A stretch of DNA of 64,000 nt. It comes from Avena insularis. Lineage: Eukaryota; Streptophyta; Magnoliopsida; Poales; Poaceae. A model generated the notes under the pieces. It was not told the DNA's origin. It made no database searches and worked only from the letters and a program-made list of their open reading frames with translations. Position numbers and translations under genes: made by a program. The stretch lies in the NCBI GenBank assembly GCA_023614405.1, contig CM042696.1:333055211-333119210 (forward strand), in the 5' to 3' direction. Below are positions 22,703-34,250 of this stretch, piece by piece (the stretch's first letter is position 1; every line of letters begins with the position of its first letter).

Positions 22703-24676
22703 CTTCGCTTGTCCCCAAGCGAAACTGAGCTCAATAAACATGACCTCAGGTTTATGGAGTGAAGAGTCGATAAAAGAATACAGACAAGAAGAATCACATT
22801 CATCAAATACATAGATCATAATAGAAGACAACTCACTATTATATAACTCAACTTGTAATAAGTAAAAGAAACACAAAAAAGATACATAAAGTGAATCATA
22901 ATTGGTAATGGCAAACTTAGCTCTTGGTCGAAGAATAGTTGATAATTTGCTGGAGTTCACAAATAACTGGTTTTTCAATCATAGCTTTCAAATTAGTAAA
23001 CATCAGGATAAGAGAATGTGCAAAACAAGGAACATAAGACATGATTGCATAAATCATCATATGAATGAATGAAACACAACAACTCAAAATACTTGCTGAG
23101 ATAGAAGGGAGTAGGTTTACTGACTCAACTACAAAGTAAAAGAAAGGCCCTTCAAAGAGGGAAGCAGGGATTGCAAGTCTCATAAAGAGCTCCCAAAAAT
23201 TATGATACTTACTAGCTTTCAGCTCTCATTGCCCCAATCATAGGCATCTTTAGGTGATTAAGGTTAAAGTGATAAAAAATGAGGATATGCATTGACAAGT
23301 TGTAAATTGAGAATCTCATGTCCCTTGAATACGAGGGCCGCTCCTCATGCTACTCAAGTTTAGTCACCAGTAAGTTCTTGTCATCATAAGCATATGTGTA
23401 TCATAGAGAACATAGCAGGTACCCCTTGCCCGATGATACGGAAGAATCCCCATATGAAAATGACAAGGCAAGCAGACAACAAGCATCTCAGCAATCTTCT
23501 TATTTACCATGGGAATATGGTGCTTTTTTCTCTGTTTCCTCTTTTCATAACCTCTTTTTTTTCTTTTCTATTTTTCTCAATCTCTATCTCTTTTTTATAA
23601 GAAGAATGCTTCATAGGTACTCGTTATGGTTACGCTGCAGGTTTCCACCATGTCAGCATGGATTAGACCAGCGGCCCAGGCGTTTCTCTAACACACATGC
23701 ATAACTCCATGGACTTACAAGCTCCCCTTTCATTTCACACCGACGACATCCATAGACAAAACAACATGATATCAACTTGGTACAAAGTACCAGTGCAATG
23801 TTGAAAGCGTTCCCCATGATAGCATGCTTCTGCTAATTCACAACTTACAAAGTGCAAGAATATATGCAACATAGGTGAGCACAATGGTTCAAGTTTATTA
23901 AGTGCAAGAAAGTAAGGTGTGCCACCAAGTTCGTGAGAGCTTTAATCACTAATTTTCACATAACAAGTTAAATTTGGGAGGTAGATAAAACAAGAATTTA
24001 CTTGGAATAGCAATAATGCTAATAGGTAGGTATGGTGGACACAAATGGCAAAGGTTCTGATTTAAAGGAGGTGGATGCACGAGAAGAATTCCCTCTCAGT
24101 ACATGTTTTTGGCTAGCAAGGCTGGGTAGCAAGTACAAGAGTTGAAGGAAACAAACAAACATACAAGTGATAAAGACAAACATGCAATCTTCATTGGAAG
24201 CACAAAAGATCTTAACTAGAGAATACTAAACTTATGAGCAAATCAAGAAAGAAAGATGATGAAATCATTTTTCTTTAGAGTACTTCTATCTTTTTCATTC
24301 AACTATCAAAAATAGTGTTGCTACTGACCGATCCAGGTTTGCCAAAACCAACTAAATTAACTCAATGATCTTAGAGTGCTACCAATACTAACAACAAGAT
24401 CAATCATATAACCACGAATTGAAAACTAATATAAGCTATGCAAAAGAGTGAATGATAGAACTTATCATTAATATTCCATAACGACAACTCACACCAAGGG
24501 ATACATATCTAACGAGAGAGGGGACACTTCCATAATGCAAACCATACTACAAAATAACTCCTCTATTCATGATATGACTCTACTAATAAGGTAAAAAGAT
24601 AGAAGATAGTGATGTGATATCGTGGCACTCCCCCAATCTTGGAACAAACCAAGGGGATGCCAAACCTGATGACGAG
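22703..24676 (-). other. Non-coding 3' interior of copy 1
   Basis: This AT-rich sequence has only short frames. A purine run on the minus strand (TTTTTCTCTTTTT-type on plus, about 23,525-23,600) is the main compositional feature. No domain was recognised. Confidence 0.6.
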
Positions 24677-25171
24677 TTACTCCTTCGGTGGTGGTGGTAT
24701 CCTCTCGATGAGCTCTCTAATCAGTTTCCCCAAGTCCTCAATCTCGAAAGTGAGAGTACGAATCAACTCCGAGTTGTGCTCAATACGGCTCGTGATCATG
24801 TCATGTTGAGAATTCCAGCTCTTGCTATTCTTTCCCCACTCTTCCTCCTTAAAGTCTTCTTTTCCTGCATGGCTAGAACGAGGCAAATCCCAATTGGAGG
24901 GTAATTTCCCCTTCGGCATATTCTGGTATTGATGCTCATGGATAAGGGTATGGAAAGGATTCTTTGTGCATGGAGGAAGTGACCAGGGATCTGAACGGTG
25001 ATGAGGAGGCTTCCCTCCAATGGATGGGTTTTCCACCACTCCAATGCTCGCAATGGTAGTGTCGGTGTGCTTTGCCTCCTCTTCATCTTCGCTCTTGATC
25101 TCCTTCTCATGCTCGGAGTCCTGGAGGTCTTCCTCCATAGGCTCCTTCCCCTTATCCTTGACGGACACCAT
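24677..25171 (-). CDS. ORF2 of Athila-like element, acidic 164-residue protein of unknown function
   Basis: An uninterrupted frame starts MVSVKDKGKEPMEEDLQDSE. It has a strongly acidic and lysine-rich first 35 residues, a Pro/His-rich middle, and a C-terminal helical segment (ELIRTLTFEIEDLGKLIREL) likely to form a coiled coil, ending in PPPPKE. I do not recognise a domain. It lies downstream of gag in the position where pol would be, separated by about 1.1 kb. The beginning of the same ORF is present in the second copy (minus strand, about 4,160 to 4,027), so it belongs to the element rather than to a chance frame. A role in packaging or in using another element's enzymes is only a guess. Confidence 0.55.
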   Translation of the reverse strand: MVSVKDKGKEPMEEDLQDSEHEKEIKSEDEEEAKHTDTTIASIGVVENPSIGGKPPHHRSDPWSLPPCTKNPFHTLIHEHQYQNMPKGKLPSNWDLPRSSHAGKEDFKEEEWGKNSKSWNSQHDMITSRIEHNSELIRTLTFEIEDLGKLIRELIERIPPPPKE

Positions 25172-26688
25172 TGTGCCTCAAAGCTTCAAGAATAGTTCCT
25201 GGCAGAAACAGATCGAAACAAAAACACGACGAAAACACGATATACGAACCTCGGGGGATCCGGGGGGTTATATATTACGAAGTTTCATATCACAAGGAAG
25301 GTACTAGGAGAAAACGAGTCGGAGGCGGAGGACTGGATGGCCTCACCACCTGGTGGCGCGGCCAGGGGTGGGCCCACGCCATGGGGTGGTGTGGGCCATC
25401 CCGGCTCCGTTTTCGTCCCTTTTTCGCTTCGTAACTTTCCTTATTGACTGAAAACTGCAAAAATATAGTTGGATAGTATTTTCGCGGAACTTTTCTTACC
25501 AGAACTGTTACCTATATGAAAACAGACTCCGCAGGTCTCTGAATTTGGTATCTAGTAGATTCTTTCGGAGTCACCACTTGAATAACATCAATATCTTCAT
25601 CTTCATACACTTATTACTTGAGTCATAAAACCCTTCTCTTCCTTCTTACACCATTGTCTCCACTTCCTGGAAATTTCTTTCACACAAAACTTCACACAAT
25701 TCTCATTAGCAACATTAGTACAAGTGAAGTGATAAAACCTTTTGAGTCCAACTTCAACTGAAAACCATCAAAACAAAAGCTACTGAACTAACTCCTTCCG
25801 AAAACCCAAAAATAATTCAAAAAGGAAATCGAATAAAGAAGCAGATGCAAGAGTGGCAAAATCTGCCAAAACAGACCAGCAGGTAAAGATCATTTTTTTC
25901 GAAAATCTTCTGTTGCTCAAATCAAAAAGTGCAAAACTAACGAAAGTTAAATAACAACCTGGGTCAGAATCACAAAAAATTACAGCTCAATCTGACAAAC
26001 AGAGATCTCTCACGAATTTTTACGGTGAAGTAAAAAATCTGTTTCGGGACAGCAACTTCCCCAAATCTTACTTCTCTCTCATTAGAGGTTGATCTTGACA
26101 CAAAAACCAAACAAAATGGATAAGGAGTGGTTATTAACGAAGTAATAACTTCCATGACTCAAAGAAACAAAAACAAACTGAAAGCAAAAACAAATTGGGT
26201 TGTCTGCCATAAAGCTCTTTCTTTATAGCCTTTAAGATGGGCATGATAATTTTGAAGAAACTCTCATAGGGATATGAATTGAAATGAAAGAGAACATTAA
26301 GAAGCCAAAACACACACACATTTAATTCTAACCCACATCCTATGCAAGGGAATTTTGTAAACAAACAAATTGTTGAAACCAAAGGCAACTTGCATAAGAA
26401 GGCAAAAGAAGTGCAACATAAAAACTTTCAGCATAAAGCGAGGAAACTTGTTATTATTGAGATGCATAAGAACACTTTTCCCTCTTTCATAGTAACTTTC
26501 AGCATCATGCATAAACTTAACAATATAGCTATCACAAGGACCATCATAGCAATGATCACTTATTCTAACAGAAAACACAGGAATACTAGCTCTCATAACA
26601 CTATTTTGTGAAACAATATTAGAGGTATCCTTACAAAGGATAGGGTGTCCCTCTTTTTCATATTTAGTGACAAAGTATTTCACACTTG
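25172..26688 (-). other. Spacer between gag and ORF2 of copy 1
   Basis: About 1.5 kb is shared with copy 2 (4,180-5,560). It contains a GC-rich block (25,320-25,410; GGTGGCGCGGCC and GGTGGTGTGGGCC) that resembles part of the LTR leader. A short frame at 26,683-26,297 continues the gag-like reading. A direct duplication of TTAGTGACAAAGTATT (26,664-26,720) is present here but not in copy 2. Confidence 0.5.
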
Positions 26689-27746
26689 CTATTTAGTGAC
26701 AAAGTATTTAGTGACAAAGTATTTCCTTACAAAGTATTTCACACTTGCCATTTGTTTATCAGGTTCAATAGCTTTACTTATACTTTCATTAACCATACTA
26801 GCTATCATAGAATGTTCCTTTACCTTAACTGGAAAAGGAATTTTCTCAATATAAGGTTCAGGTAAAACATGATTAGTAGTATAAACTTCAGTATTTCTTG
26901 CAGGAACACTCTTATCAATATCTTTATAAGGTTCATGGTACTTATTCCACTTCTTTTTAGGCACTTCAATATAGGAAGCAAAAGCCTTAAAATAAGAATC
27001 AATAGCTTGAGAGTCTAGACCATAAGCATTTTTAATATTTTGAAAGTCGTCAGTTCCCATAAAAGATTCAATGCATTCATAATCATAATTTATACCTGAC
27101 TTTCTATCTTTGTCATTCTCCCAAGCTTCAGCATTGTCTTGAATACAGTCTAGAAGATCCCATTTAGCTTCTTCTTCCATACGAGTGAATGATCCAGCAC
27201 AAGAAGCATCCAATACTTTATCATGTAGAGGGATCCTTGCATAAAAGTTATTGATAATAATATTGTTGGGGAGCTCATGAATGGGACATTTGAGCATTAG
27301 TAACTTCAATCTCCCCCAAGCTTGAGCTGTACTCTCTCCATCAAGAGGCCAAAAGTTGTATATTTGATTCCGATCTTTATGAATCTCACTAGGAGGATAA
27401 AACTTTGAATAAAAGAGAGGCACTATTTCCTCCCATTCCAGAGCTTGACCATTCTTCAGCAGCTTATACCATTCCTCAGCTCTTCCTTTCAGTGATAATG
27501 AGAATAACTTCTTCTTAACTTGATCTGTAGTTATACTTGCACACTTGAACAACCCGCATAATTCATGTATAAAGAGTAAATGATCACCGGGATGGACATT
27601 TCCATCGCAACATAGTAGTTATCCATAACACAATCAATAATTCTTGTAGGTATTTTGAAAACATCATTCTCAGCAGGTGGTGGCTTATATACTACCTTAG
27701 CAGTGGTAGTAGCATTACCAAATAAGAAACTCAGCGAATTATCCAT
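26689..27746 (-). pseudogene. Gag of Athila-like copy 1, frameshifted
   Basis: The start is the ATG at 27746 (MDNSLSFLFGNATTTAK). A one-base deletion near 27,606 (CATCGCAAC against CATCTCCAAC in copy 2) breaks the frame, and gag then reads through LKGRAEEWYKLLKNG, FYSKFYPPSEIHKDRNQIYN, AWGRLKLLMLKCP and YECIESFMGTDDF. The C-terminal part is disturbed by a small tandem duplication that yields KYFVTKYF-type residues before the stop. No zinc knuckle is seen. The lesion differs from that of copy 2, so the source element had an intact gag. Confidence 0.87.
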
Positions 27747-27831
27747 AACAAAAATAAAGCAACTAGCAGAAGTAAACAATACTCACAGTAGAAGTTTCCT
27801 TTACTAGTTCCACTCTCCAATAGCGCTTCAC

Positions 27832-27849
27832 TCCCCGGCAACGGCGCTA
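27832..27849 (-). other. Primer-binding site, tRNA-Asp type
   Basis: The minus strand reads TAGCGCCGTTGCCGGGGA, one change from the perfect tRNA-Asp complement, beside the 5' LTR. Confidence 0.8.
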
Positions 27850-27860
27850 AAAAATAGTCT

Positions 27861-29372
27861 TGATGACCCACAAGTATAGGGGGTGTATCGCAGTATTTTC
27901 GATAACTAAGAGTGTCGAACCCAACAAGGAGAAGAAGGTGCTGGCTAGTGGTATGGATCAGGAATTCTCTGCAAATACTTAGCAAACGGATTTTTGGGGT
28001 TTTTTGATAAAGCAAGTAAACAAAGTACGAGTAAATAAAAGAAAGTAGGAACAAATGCAGCAAGTGTCCCAATCCTTTATGCAGCAAAGGACAAGCCGGT
28101 TGTATTACTTAAGATGACCAAACGTTCTCGAGGACACATGGGAAGACTGTCAAGTGCTTTCGCTTCATATAGTTGATTAATCTTCTTTAGCTTGCTAAGT
28201 GTTGTGTGGGTGAACCTGTGCTAATGTACCGCCCCATCCAAGACTAATACACACTTGTGATTATACCCCTTGCAAACATTCGTAAGTACATGAAAGTAAT
28301 TAAGGTAGAAACCTAACCACAGCTTTAAACTCTAAGACCCTTACGTCCCTTGTGCAATGGTTTCCTAACGGGGGTTCAGGTTTACATCACTCCAACCCCT
28401 ACGATTAGTAGCCAAATACACAATGCATTCCCCTAGGCCAATATAGGTGAAGTGTCATGTAGGCGACATTCACATGACACCACTAGAAGAAGTACACCAC
28501 AACTTAAATAACAATCTATTGAATCTTTCTCAACACAACTCCACTACTAACAACAAGACTTCTCCCATGTCCTCAAGAACAAAACGAACTACTCACAAGA
28601 CATCATATGGATCATGATCAGAGGTGGAATAATGATGTATAACAATCTGAACATAAACAATAATTCAACGGTTCACTCAATAGCATCAACTACAAAGAGT
28701 AATCAACACCGGGAAAGTTTCCCCTATGAACTATGCAAGATTAAACGCAATTGTTACAGCAATATGGAGATGGTGATGAGGGTGCTGATGGTGATAATGA
28801 TGGTGATGATGATGATTATGATCCCGATGAAGCCCAGCTTGATGGTGGTGTTGATGGCGACGATCTCACCTCTCCGGGAAGGAATTCCCCCGGCAGAAAT
28901 CTGTCTGCCGGAGAGATCTTTCTCTCTCGGTGTTTTCCACCAAGCAGAGGCGGCAGAATCTTTCTGTGGTCGCTCCCTGAGTCTTAGGGTTTCAGGAGGT
29001 TGATATACGCCAGAGGGGAGAGGCTGGAGTGGGCCAGGGTGGCCATACCACCTCCTGGCGCGACCTAGGCATGCCAGCGCCATGGGGTGGTGTGGGCCCC
29101 CTGTGGCCCATCTCCACTCCATCTTCTGGCATCCTTAGTCTTCTGGAAAAATAGGATTTTCCATATCTTTCCCAGATTTTCTGACCTTCGCGAATTTTGC
29201 CTCCAAATAACACCTTTTCCATCAGAATCCTGACTGTAGCCGTCCATGCTCCAAAAGTCATCAACCATGCAAAAATAAATGAAATAACATAAGTATCACC
29301 TCTCAACATGAAATATATCAATGAATAATAGTGAATTAAGACATAGAATAGTGATGCAAAATGGACGTATCA
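27861..29372 (-). repeat. 5' LTR of Athila-like copy 1
   Basis: On the minus strand it runs TGATACGTCCATTTTGC... to ...GTGGGTCATCA, 1,512 bp, followed on the plus strand by the duplicated target AGCCG. Confidence 0.92.
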
Positions 29373-29377
29373 AGCCG

Positions 29378-32178
29378 CCGCCGAGGTGCCCGCCTGGCGG
29401 ACCCCGGCCTCCCTTCCCTCCGACGACGAGGCCAACCACACCGTAAGGCGGATTGAATGGCTCGTAGACGGAGGTCCGACGGGCTTGGATCTGGCCATGT
29501 GCTGGTTTGTTAGGCGGATCCAGCCTCTGTAGCATCGTACCGAGTTGATGTGTAAGTACACTCAAGACAGGAGGGATCCCATGCGAATTTTGTGACATAA
29601 CTTCTCCATTGACTCCATCAAACTCCGGCTTAAGGACATCGTCAAGGTGAAAGATAGGAAGCGCGGCTTCAAGATCACCTATGACATGTTCGATTGCAAC
29701 ACGTGCCCAGAGGTAGCCTTTGTTTCCATTGTTGCTCGTTATATAGTCTAAGGTTTTTTCTACTTGAAGTTGTCCGTCTAACACTCCTCTATATCCCAGC
29801 TGGCGACCTTGGCGGCAGATCAGATGGCCACCTAGGTCTATGATCCCAAGATGAAGGATATACATGTGGTGTCCGACGACGACGCCCCCAAGGATCAACC
29901 ATCTCCGGCAGCGCAAAAGCGGAAGAGCTCCACCTCTAACACTGTTGCCGGGGCCAAGAAGAAGAAGAGATTCGAGAGTGGAGTCTCCAAACAATCCACC
30001 TCCGCCTTAGAGGCAAAGAAGAAGAAGAAATCCACCGGCATTCCCCTCACCAAGGCTCGTGCCGTGGAGTAAGTATTTTCATTCTCCGGCTTGTACTTTT
30101 CAGCTCATACCTTTTTTCAACTCTTGTACTTATACTTCGTACATTTTAGGAGGAAAGCCGTTGTTAGTTTGAAGCGATCCTCCAGAGATGCTGGAGGGTC
30201 AAAAAACATTAGTGACATGCTGACCAAAGATGTGGCCACCAAGCCCTCTCCCGCTACCTCTCCCCCTACTCCTGCCACCAAGCCTTCTGCTGGCCTCGCT
30301 GGGCCCTCGTCCCCCGTCATCCCTAAGATCTCCACCATGGAGACAAATGTCAATCCAATCCTTGATATCTTAGGCTCTATCGAAGCAAACGTTGCTCCCA
30401 GCAGCCAAGCGACGCCGGAGAGCACTTCCCCCAAAGTGGCAGAAGCTCCAGCTAAGGGTGCCACTAAGAAAGGGAAGCAGGTGGTGGAAGAGGCGGAGGT
30501 GGAAGCAACGGTTAAGGCGGGAGCCTCTGAGCCATCAACTATTCTGAAGATGCAACAGGTGGCTAGGGCATCATCCACGCCTCTGGCTTCAACATCTCCT
30601 TTGGCCGCGACTCCTCCGACATTGTGCCTAGATGACCTCATTGCGCAGGTGGATGCCGTGTATAACAATGCCGACATCTTCCACACCGCATATTCCAATC
30701 TGGCCAACAATCTCAAGCTTATTGCCATTGTAGGTCTTTTGAACTTCACTACGTTTATTTTGCATAGTATATCCCTCGGTAGCCCCCGAGCTCCTAGGCG
30801 GATAAACAAAGGTTATTGGCCTAAGTGCTCCAAAGAACTTTTAAGAGTAGAGCCTGATAGTGTAGCCCCCGAGCGTCTAGGTGGAAACTTAGAAGAATTC
30901 CGGCTAGATGCTCTAAGAGTAGCATACTTGTTGGTTAAAAACTTGTGTTGTAACCCCCGAGTGTGTAGTTGAAACTATATAGTTCTGACTAGATGCTCTA
31001 GAGAAACTAAGCATGCTTGTTTGTTTACAGAATGAGAATAGATGGAGGATCACGGCCAATGGGAGGTTTGCTGCTTTGCGGATGGAGCTAGACCTTGAAC
31101 AGGGTAAAACAACCTTCTTGAAGCAACATATCAAAAATAGCCAGAGTCTGTTTCTTATAACAGCTCCTTGCTTTCGTCATGGACTTATTTCGGCCGTCTT
31201 CTCATAGTACTTCTGATTTCCGTCTTACAAAAGCCATTGCCAAGGCCAAGAGCATCTTCGAGCAATCCAAGCATATCCAAGAGATCGATGATGAGAACAA
31301 AATTTTGAAGAAGGAACGGGTTGATGCCATCAAGGGCCATGAGGCAGCGATGAAGGTGCTGCAAGAATCTGCTGACGCCGAGATGCAATGCCTGAAGGAC
31401 GAAATTGCACAACTCAAGGAGTAGAACCAAGCTGCCAAAGAGCAGAATGCGAGGAACCTTGAGGTGTACAAGAGAGTCCAGAAGGAGCGGGATGTCTTGG
31501 CGGAGACATGCAAGCAAGCGGAGACCAGCATCTTTGGTAACATTTCTCCGTCTTGGTGAATTCTGTACATTGGAGAACAATTTGATTTGTTTGTACTCAT
31601 GGTCCTTGTATCTTGTGCAAACCACATCTCCCATTGGCTTAGCCAACTTGGGTGAAGGTGCTCCAGACCCCAAGGAACGCATGATTCTTGCCGGCAACTT
31701 CATCAACACCGCCATTGCCCAAGCCAAGGAGATAGCCCAGCCTCTAGGGATTAACATCAAGGCGACAAATTCAGTGGCCAAGTACGGGGAAATCCTACAC
31801 CGAACCCCCGAGAAGGTCAAGGACTAGAAGGCCTCCTGCGTCCGGGCTGGTGCTAGGATGACCCTGTGTTTGGTCAAGGCACACTATGACAACATCGACA
31901 TCGACCTAGTGACCTTTGGCTTTCCCAAGCTGGATGAGGAAGGGAAGGAAATCGATAGTGATGCTGTTTGTAATTCCCTCTCCGGCTTCAACACTAGGAT
32001 TGCCAGAATGGTTAATGTAGATGTCTTTGTGCCTGCCAGATCCTTGATGAAGACATGGCCTCGTTTGAGTCTAGCCCATCTCCCTCCGAGTTTGACGAGC
32101 TCTCCTAGTCTGGTTCTCCTAATGATGCCACCACAAATCCCCCTGCAGCAGAGCCATGAAAAACAATGTTTGTATTAA
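29378..32178 (+). pseudogene. aORF of Tat element B, 3' part
   Basis: This resumes the protein interrupted at 21,177 (TPASLPSDDEANHTVRRIEW, GLDLAMCWFVRRIQPL, then TAG). Later exons encode a Lys-rich basic stretch (AKKKKRF, EAKKKKKS; 29,850-30,072), a Pro/Ala/Ser-rich region with coiled-coil flavour (30,150-30,700), a Lys/Glu-rich helical part (31,180-31,424) and a tail (31,640-32,160). Splice-like junctions occur at about 30,070 (GAG|TAAG-type) and 30,150 (TTTTAG|GAGG). Multiple stops make it a pseudogene. The basic-plus-coiled-coil layout matches other Tat aORFs; biochemical function is unknown. Confidence 0.7.
30774..31010 (+). repeat. Three degenerate tandem copies (about 85 bp) containing TAGCCCCCGAG
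   Basis: Units start at GGTAGCCCCCGAGC (about 30,778), TGTAGCCCCCGAGC (about 30,861) and TGTAACCCCCGAGT (about 30,948). Each is followed by CTAG(G) and ends near CTAGATGCTCTA or an equivalent. On the minus strand each reads CTCGGGGGCTAC, the same as the Tat polypurine tract. They lie in a probable intron of the aORF. Confidence 0.7.
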
Positions 32179-32677
32179 ATGTATATCTGCGAAGTGTATG
32201 CGGAAAAAACTTATGTTTTTCTAAGGCGGAAAAACTTGTCCTCAAGTTTCCTGCTACTTATCTATTTCCTGCATGCGTATATTTTTTAAGCAAGTGCTAG
32301 CTTATCCATTATTCTGGTTCATATGCTTGACCTTTCGTGAGACGGAAGACTCGTAGTACAGAACTATGCTCTCCCGTGATGATTCTTAATAGCACCATCA
32401 AGGACCTAAGAGCAAAATCACCGGCTTTGAGTGCCGAGAAGTCACTACTCCAGAATCCACACAAAAACTTTAGAAAACTTGTATACCAGAAAACTTAAGC
32501 TAACGCCCCTAGGCGGAATTTTCACAAGTGCAAATGCAAACTTGCGCATAAAGGGGTTTATATGATCCAAAAATGAACAACTAAAGGAGGTAAAAGACCC
32601 AGATAATATGAGTGAACCAAATGCTTTATTTCATTGATCATATAAGAAACTTATTACATATGTGTTATGTCCCATGG
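32179..32677 (-). other. Spacer between aORF and pol of element B
   Basis: No gene seen. The sequence is AT-rich with one GGCGGAA motif repeated (32,224; 32,513), also found in the aORF region. Confidence 0.4.
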
Positions 32678-34250
32678 CTAATCTGTCTCCGGGTAGTCGT
32701 TATCGGAGTCACGTTGCTTGCGCTTGTGATTTTTTTGCCTATCTTTCAACTCGCGAATATCGACGAGGTAATATGAACCATTTAGCAATGCTTTGCTTAT
32801 GACGAATGGTCCTTCCCAAGGCAGGGATAGTTTGTGTGATTTCTCCTGCTTGAGTCTAAGCACCAGATCTCCTTCTTTAAACGAGTGATGATTTACATGG
32901 CGACTATGGTAGCCATGCAGCTTCTGCTGGTAGAGGGCAAATCTCTGGCATGCCAGCACGTGCTCTTCTTCAAGTAGGTCCACAGATAGGCGTCTAGATT
33001 CTTCAACGTCATCCTCTTCGTAGGCGGCGACTCTTGGTGCATCGTGGAGGATGTCGGATGGAAGGACAGCTTCTGCTCCATAAACCATGAAGAAAGGAGT
33101 CAAGCCGGTGGATTTGTTGGGTGTTGTTTGTAAACTCCACAAGATAGATGGTAATTCCTCCGCCCAGGCTCTAGCTGCTCTATGTAGCGGTGCCTCTAAG
33201 CGTGGCTTGATTCTGTGCATATTTAGTCTATTGGCCCTTTCAACTTGCCCATTGGACTATGGGTGTGCCACAAATGCTAGGTCAAGGCGGATGCCTTTTT
33301 CATGACAGTACTCCTCAACTTCTCTGAGAGAAAATTTTCTGCCATTATCGGTGATGATGCTATGTGGGAGACCCAACCTCACCACTAGATCCTGGACAAA
33401 TTTTAGGGCTGTGGCCCCATCAAGCTTTCTAATGGGTTTAGCTTCAATCCATTTTGTGAACTTATCCACTGCTACTAGCAAGTGTGTAAATCCACGGGGT
33501 GTTGTCTACAAAGGTCCCACCATGTCTAGCCACCAGACTGCAAACGACCAAGTTATTGGTATTGTTCGTAATTGTTCAGCTGGAACACTTGGTTGTCTTG
33601 CATAGAACTGACACCCAAGGCATGTTTGTAACAACTTGTCGGCGTATGCCTTGGCAGTTAACCAGTAGAGTCCTTGTCGGAAGGCCTTAGCCACCAATGA
33701 TCAGGGAGCGGAGTGATGCCCGCAATCTCCGAGATGTATTTCCCTAAGGATTTCGATACCTTGCTGCTGGGAGACACACCTGTGGTACTTATTTTGTATA
33801 GCTAGCCGTCAATGATGACGTAGCCTTTTGCTCTGCGTACTATTTGCTGGCTTTCGACTTCGTCGGCGGGTGAAGTTCCGTCTTGTAGATAGTCCATGAA
33901 CGGTTTCATCCAAGCCGGAGAGATCACGGTTACTGTATTAACGAATGAATCCACTCTATCCGGGTTGTCGGGGTCCGCTCCCTTCACGGATGGGGTCCAT
34001 AAATGCTCCAGGAAAATATCAGGTGGAATTGGTCGATGAGCTGATCCAAGCTTTGACAGCAGATCTGCCGCCTCATTCTCCTCCCTTTTGACGTACTTGA
34101 CTTTGAGAATATCATTTTGCGGCCCGAAAGTTGGGGCGCCCAGGCAACGCGGTACCCAAGTTGCTTACAATCAGCTGCGTTGCCCAAAGTTGGCGTGCCA
34201 AATACTCAGAGGGTCTTTTCCGGAATGAATTCAACTTTATGTTTTAATAC
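32678..34250 (-). pseudogene. pol fragment of Tat element B: RNase H end plus integrase
   Basis: On the minus strand the reading shows the end of RNase H (VKREENEAADLLSKLGS), then an integrase with the zinc-binding HHCC region (CLGCQFYARQ) and the catalytic triad in LDMVGPL (Asp), IITDNGRKF (Asp) and GQVERANR (Glu). It ends in the usual tail (PYFMVYG-like TPFFMVYGAEAVLPSD, LRLKQEKSHKLSLPWEGPF, YYLVDI). TAG or TGA codons interrupt it after GYVIIDG, HHSAP, MVGPL and FVAHP. The integrase inserts element cDNA into the genome. Reverse transcriptase is absent because the element is truncated at about 34,250. Confidence 0.88.

Larger units (their letters stand above)
21178..29372 (-). mobile_element. 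Complete Athila-like gag-only (non-autonomous) Gypsy element, copy 1
   Basis: Two LTRs of 1,507 and 1,512 bp flank a 5.2-kb interior. A perfect 5-bp target duplication AGCCG lies at 21,173-21,177 and 29,373-29,377. Minus orientation is set by the tRNA-Asp primer site beside the right LTR and the polypurine tract (AAGCTTGGGGGGAGT) beside the left LTR. The interior encodes gag and a 164-residue ORF2 but no protease, reverse transcriptase, RNase H or integrase, so mobilisation must have relied on another element. The two LTRs are very similar by eye. Confidence 0.92.
19300..34250 (-). mobile_element. Gypsy LTR retrotransposon, Tat/Retand type, truncated (element B), interrupted at 21,178-29,372
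   Basis: Read on the minus strand, the element has the end of RNase H, a full integrase (34,250 to 32,678), an antisense aORF on the plus strand (20,455-21,177 and 29,378-32,178), a polypurine tract and the 3' LTR (19,869 to 19,300). Reverse transcriptase, protease, gag and 5' LTR are missing beyond about 34,250. A complete Athila-like element sits in the aORF. The 3' LTR end lies inside another aORF, after CAATA. Confidence 0.8.
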
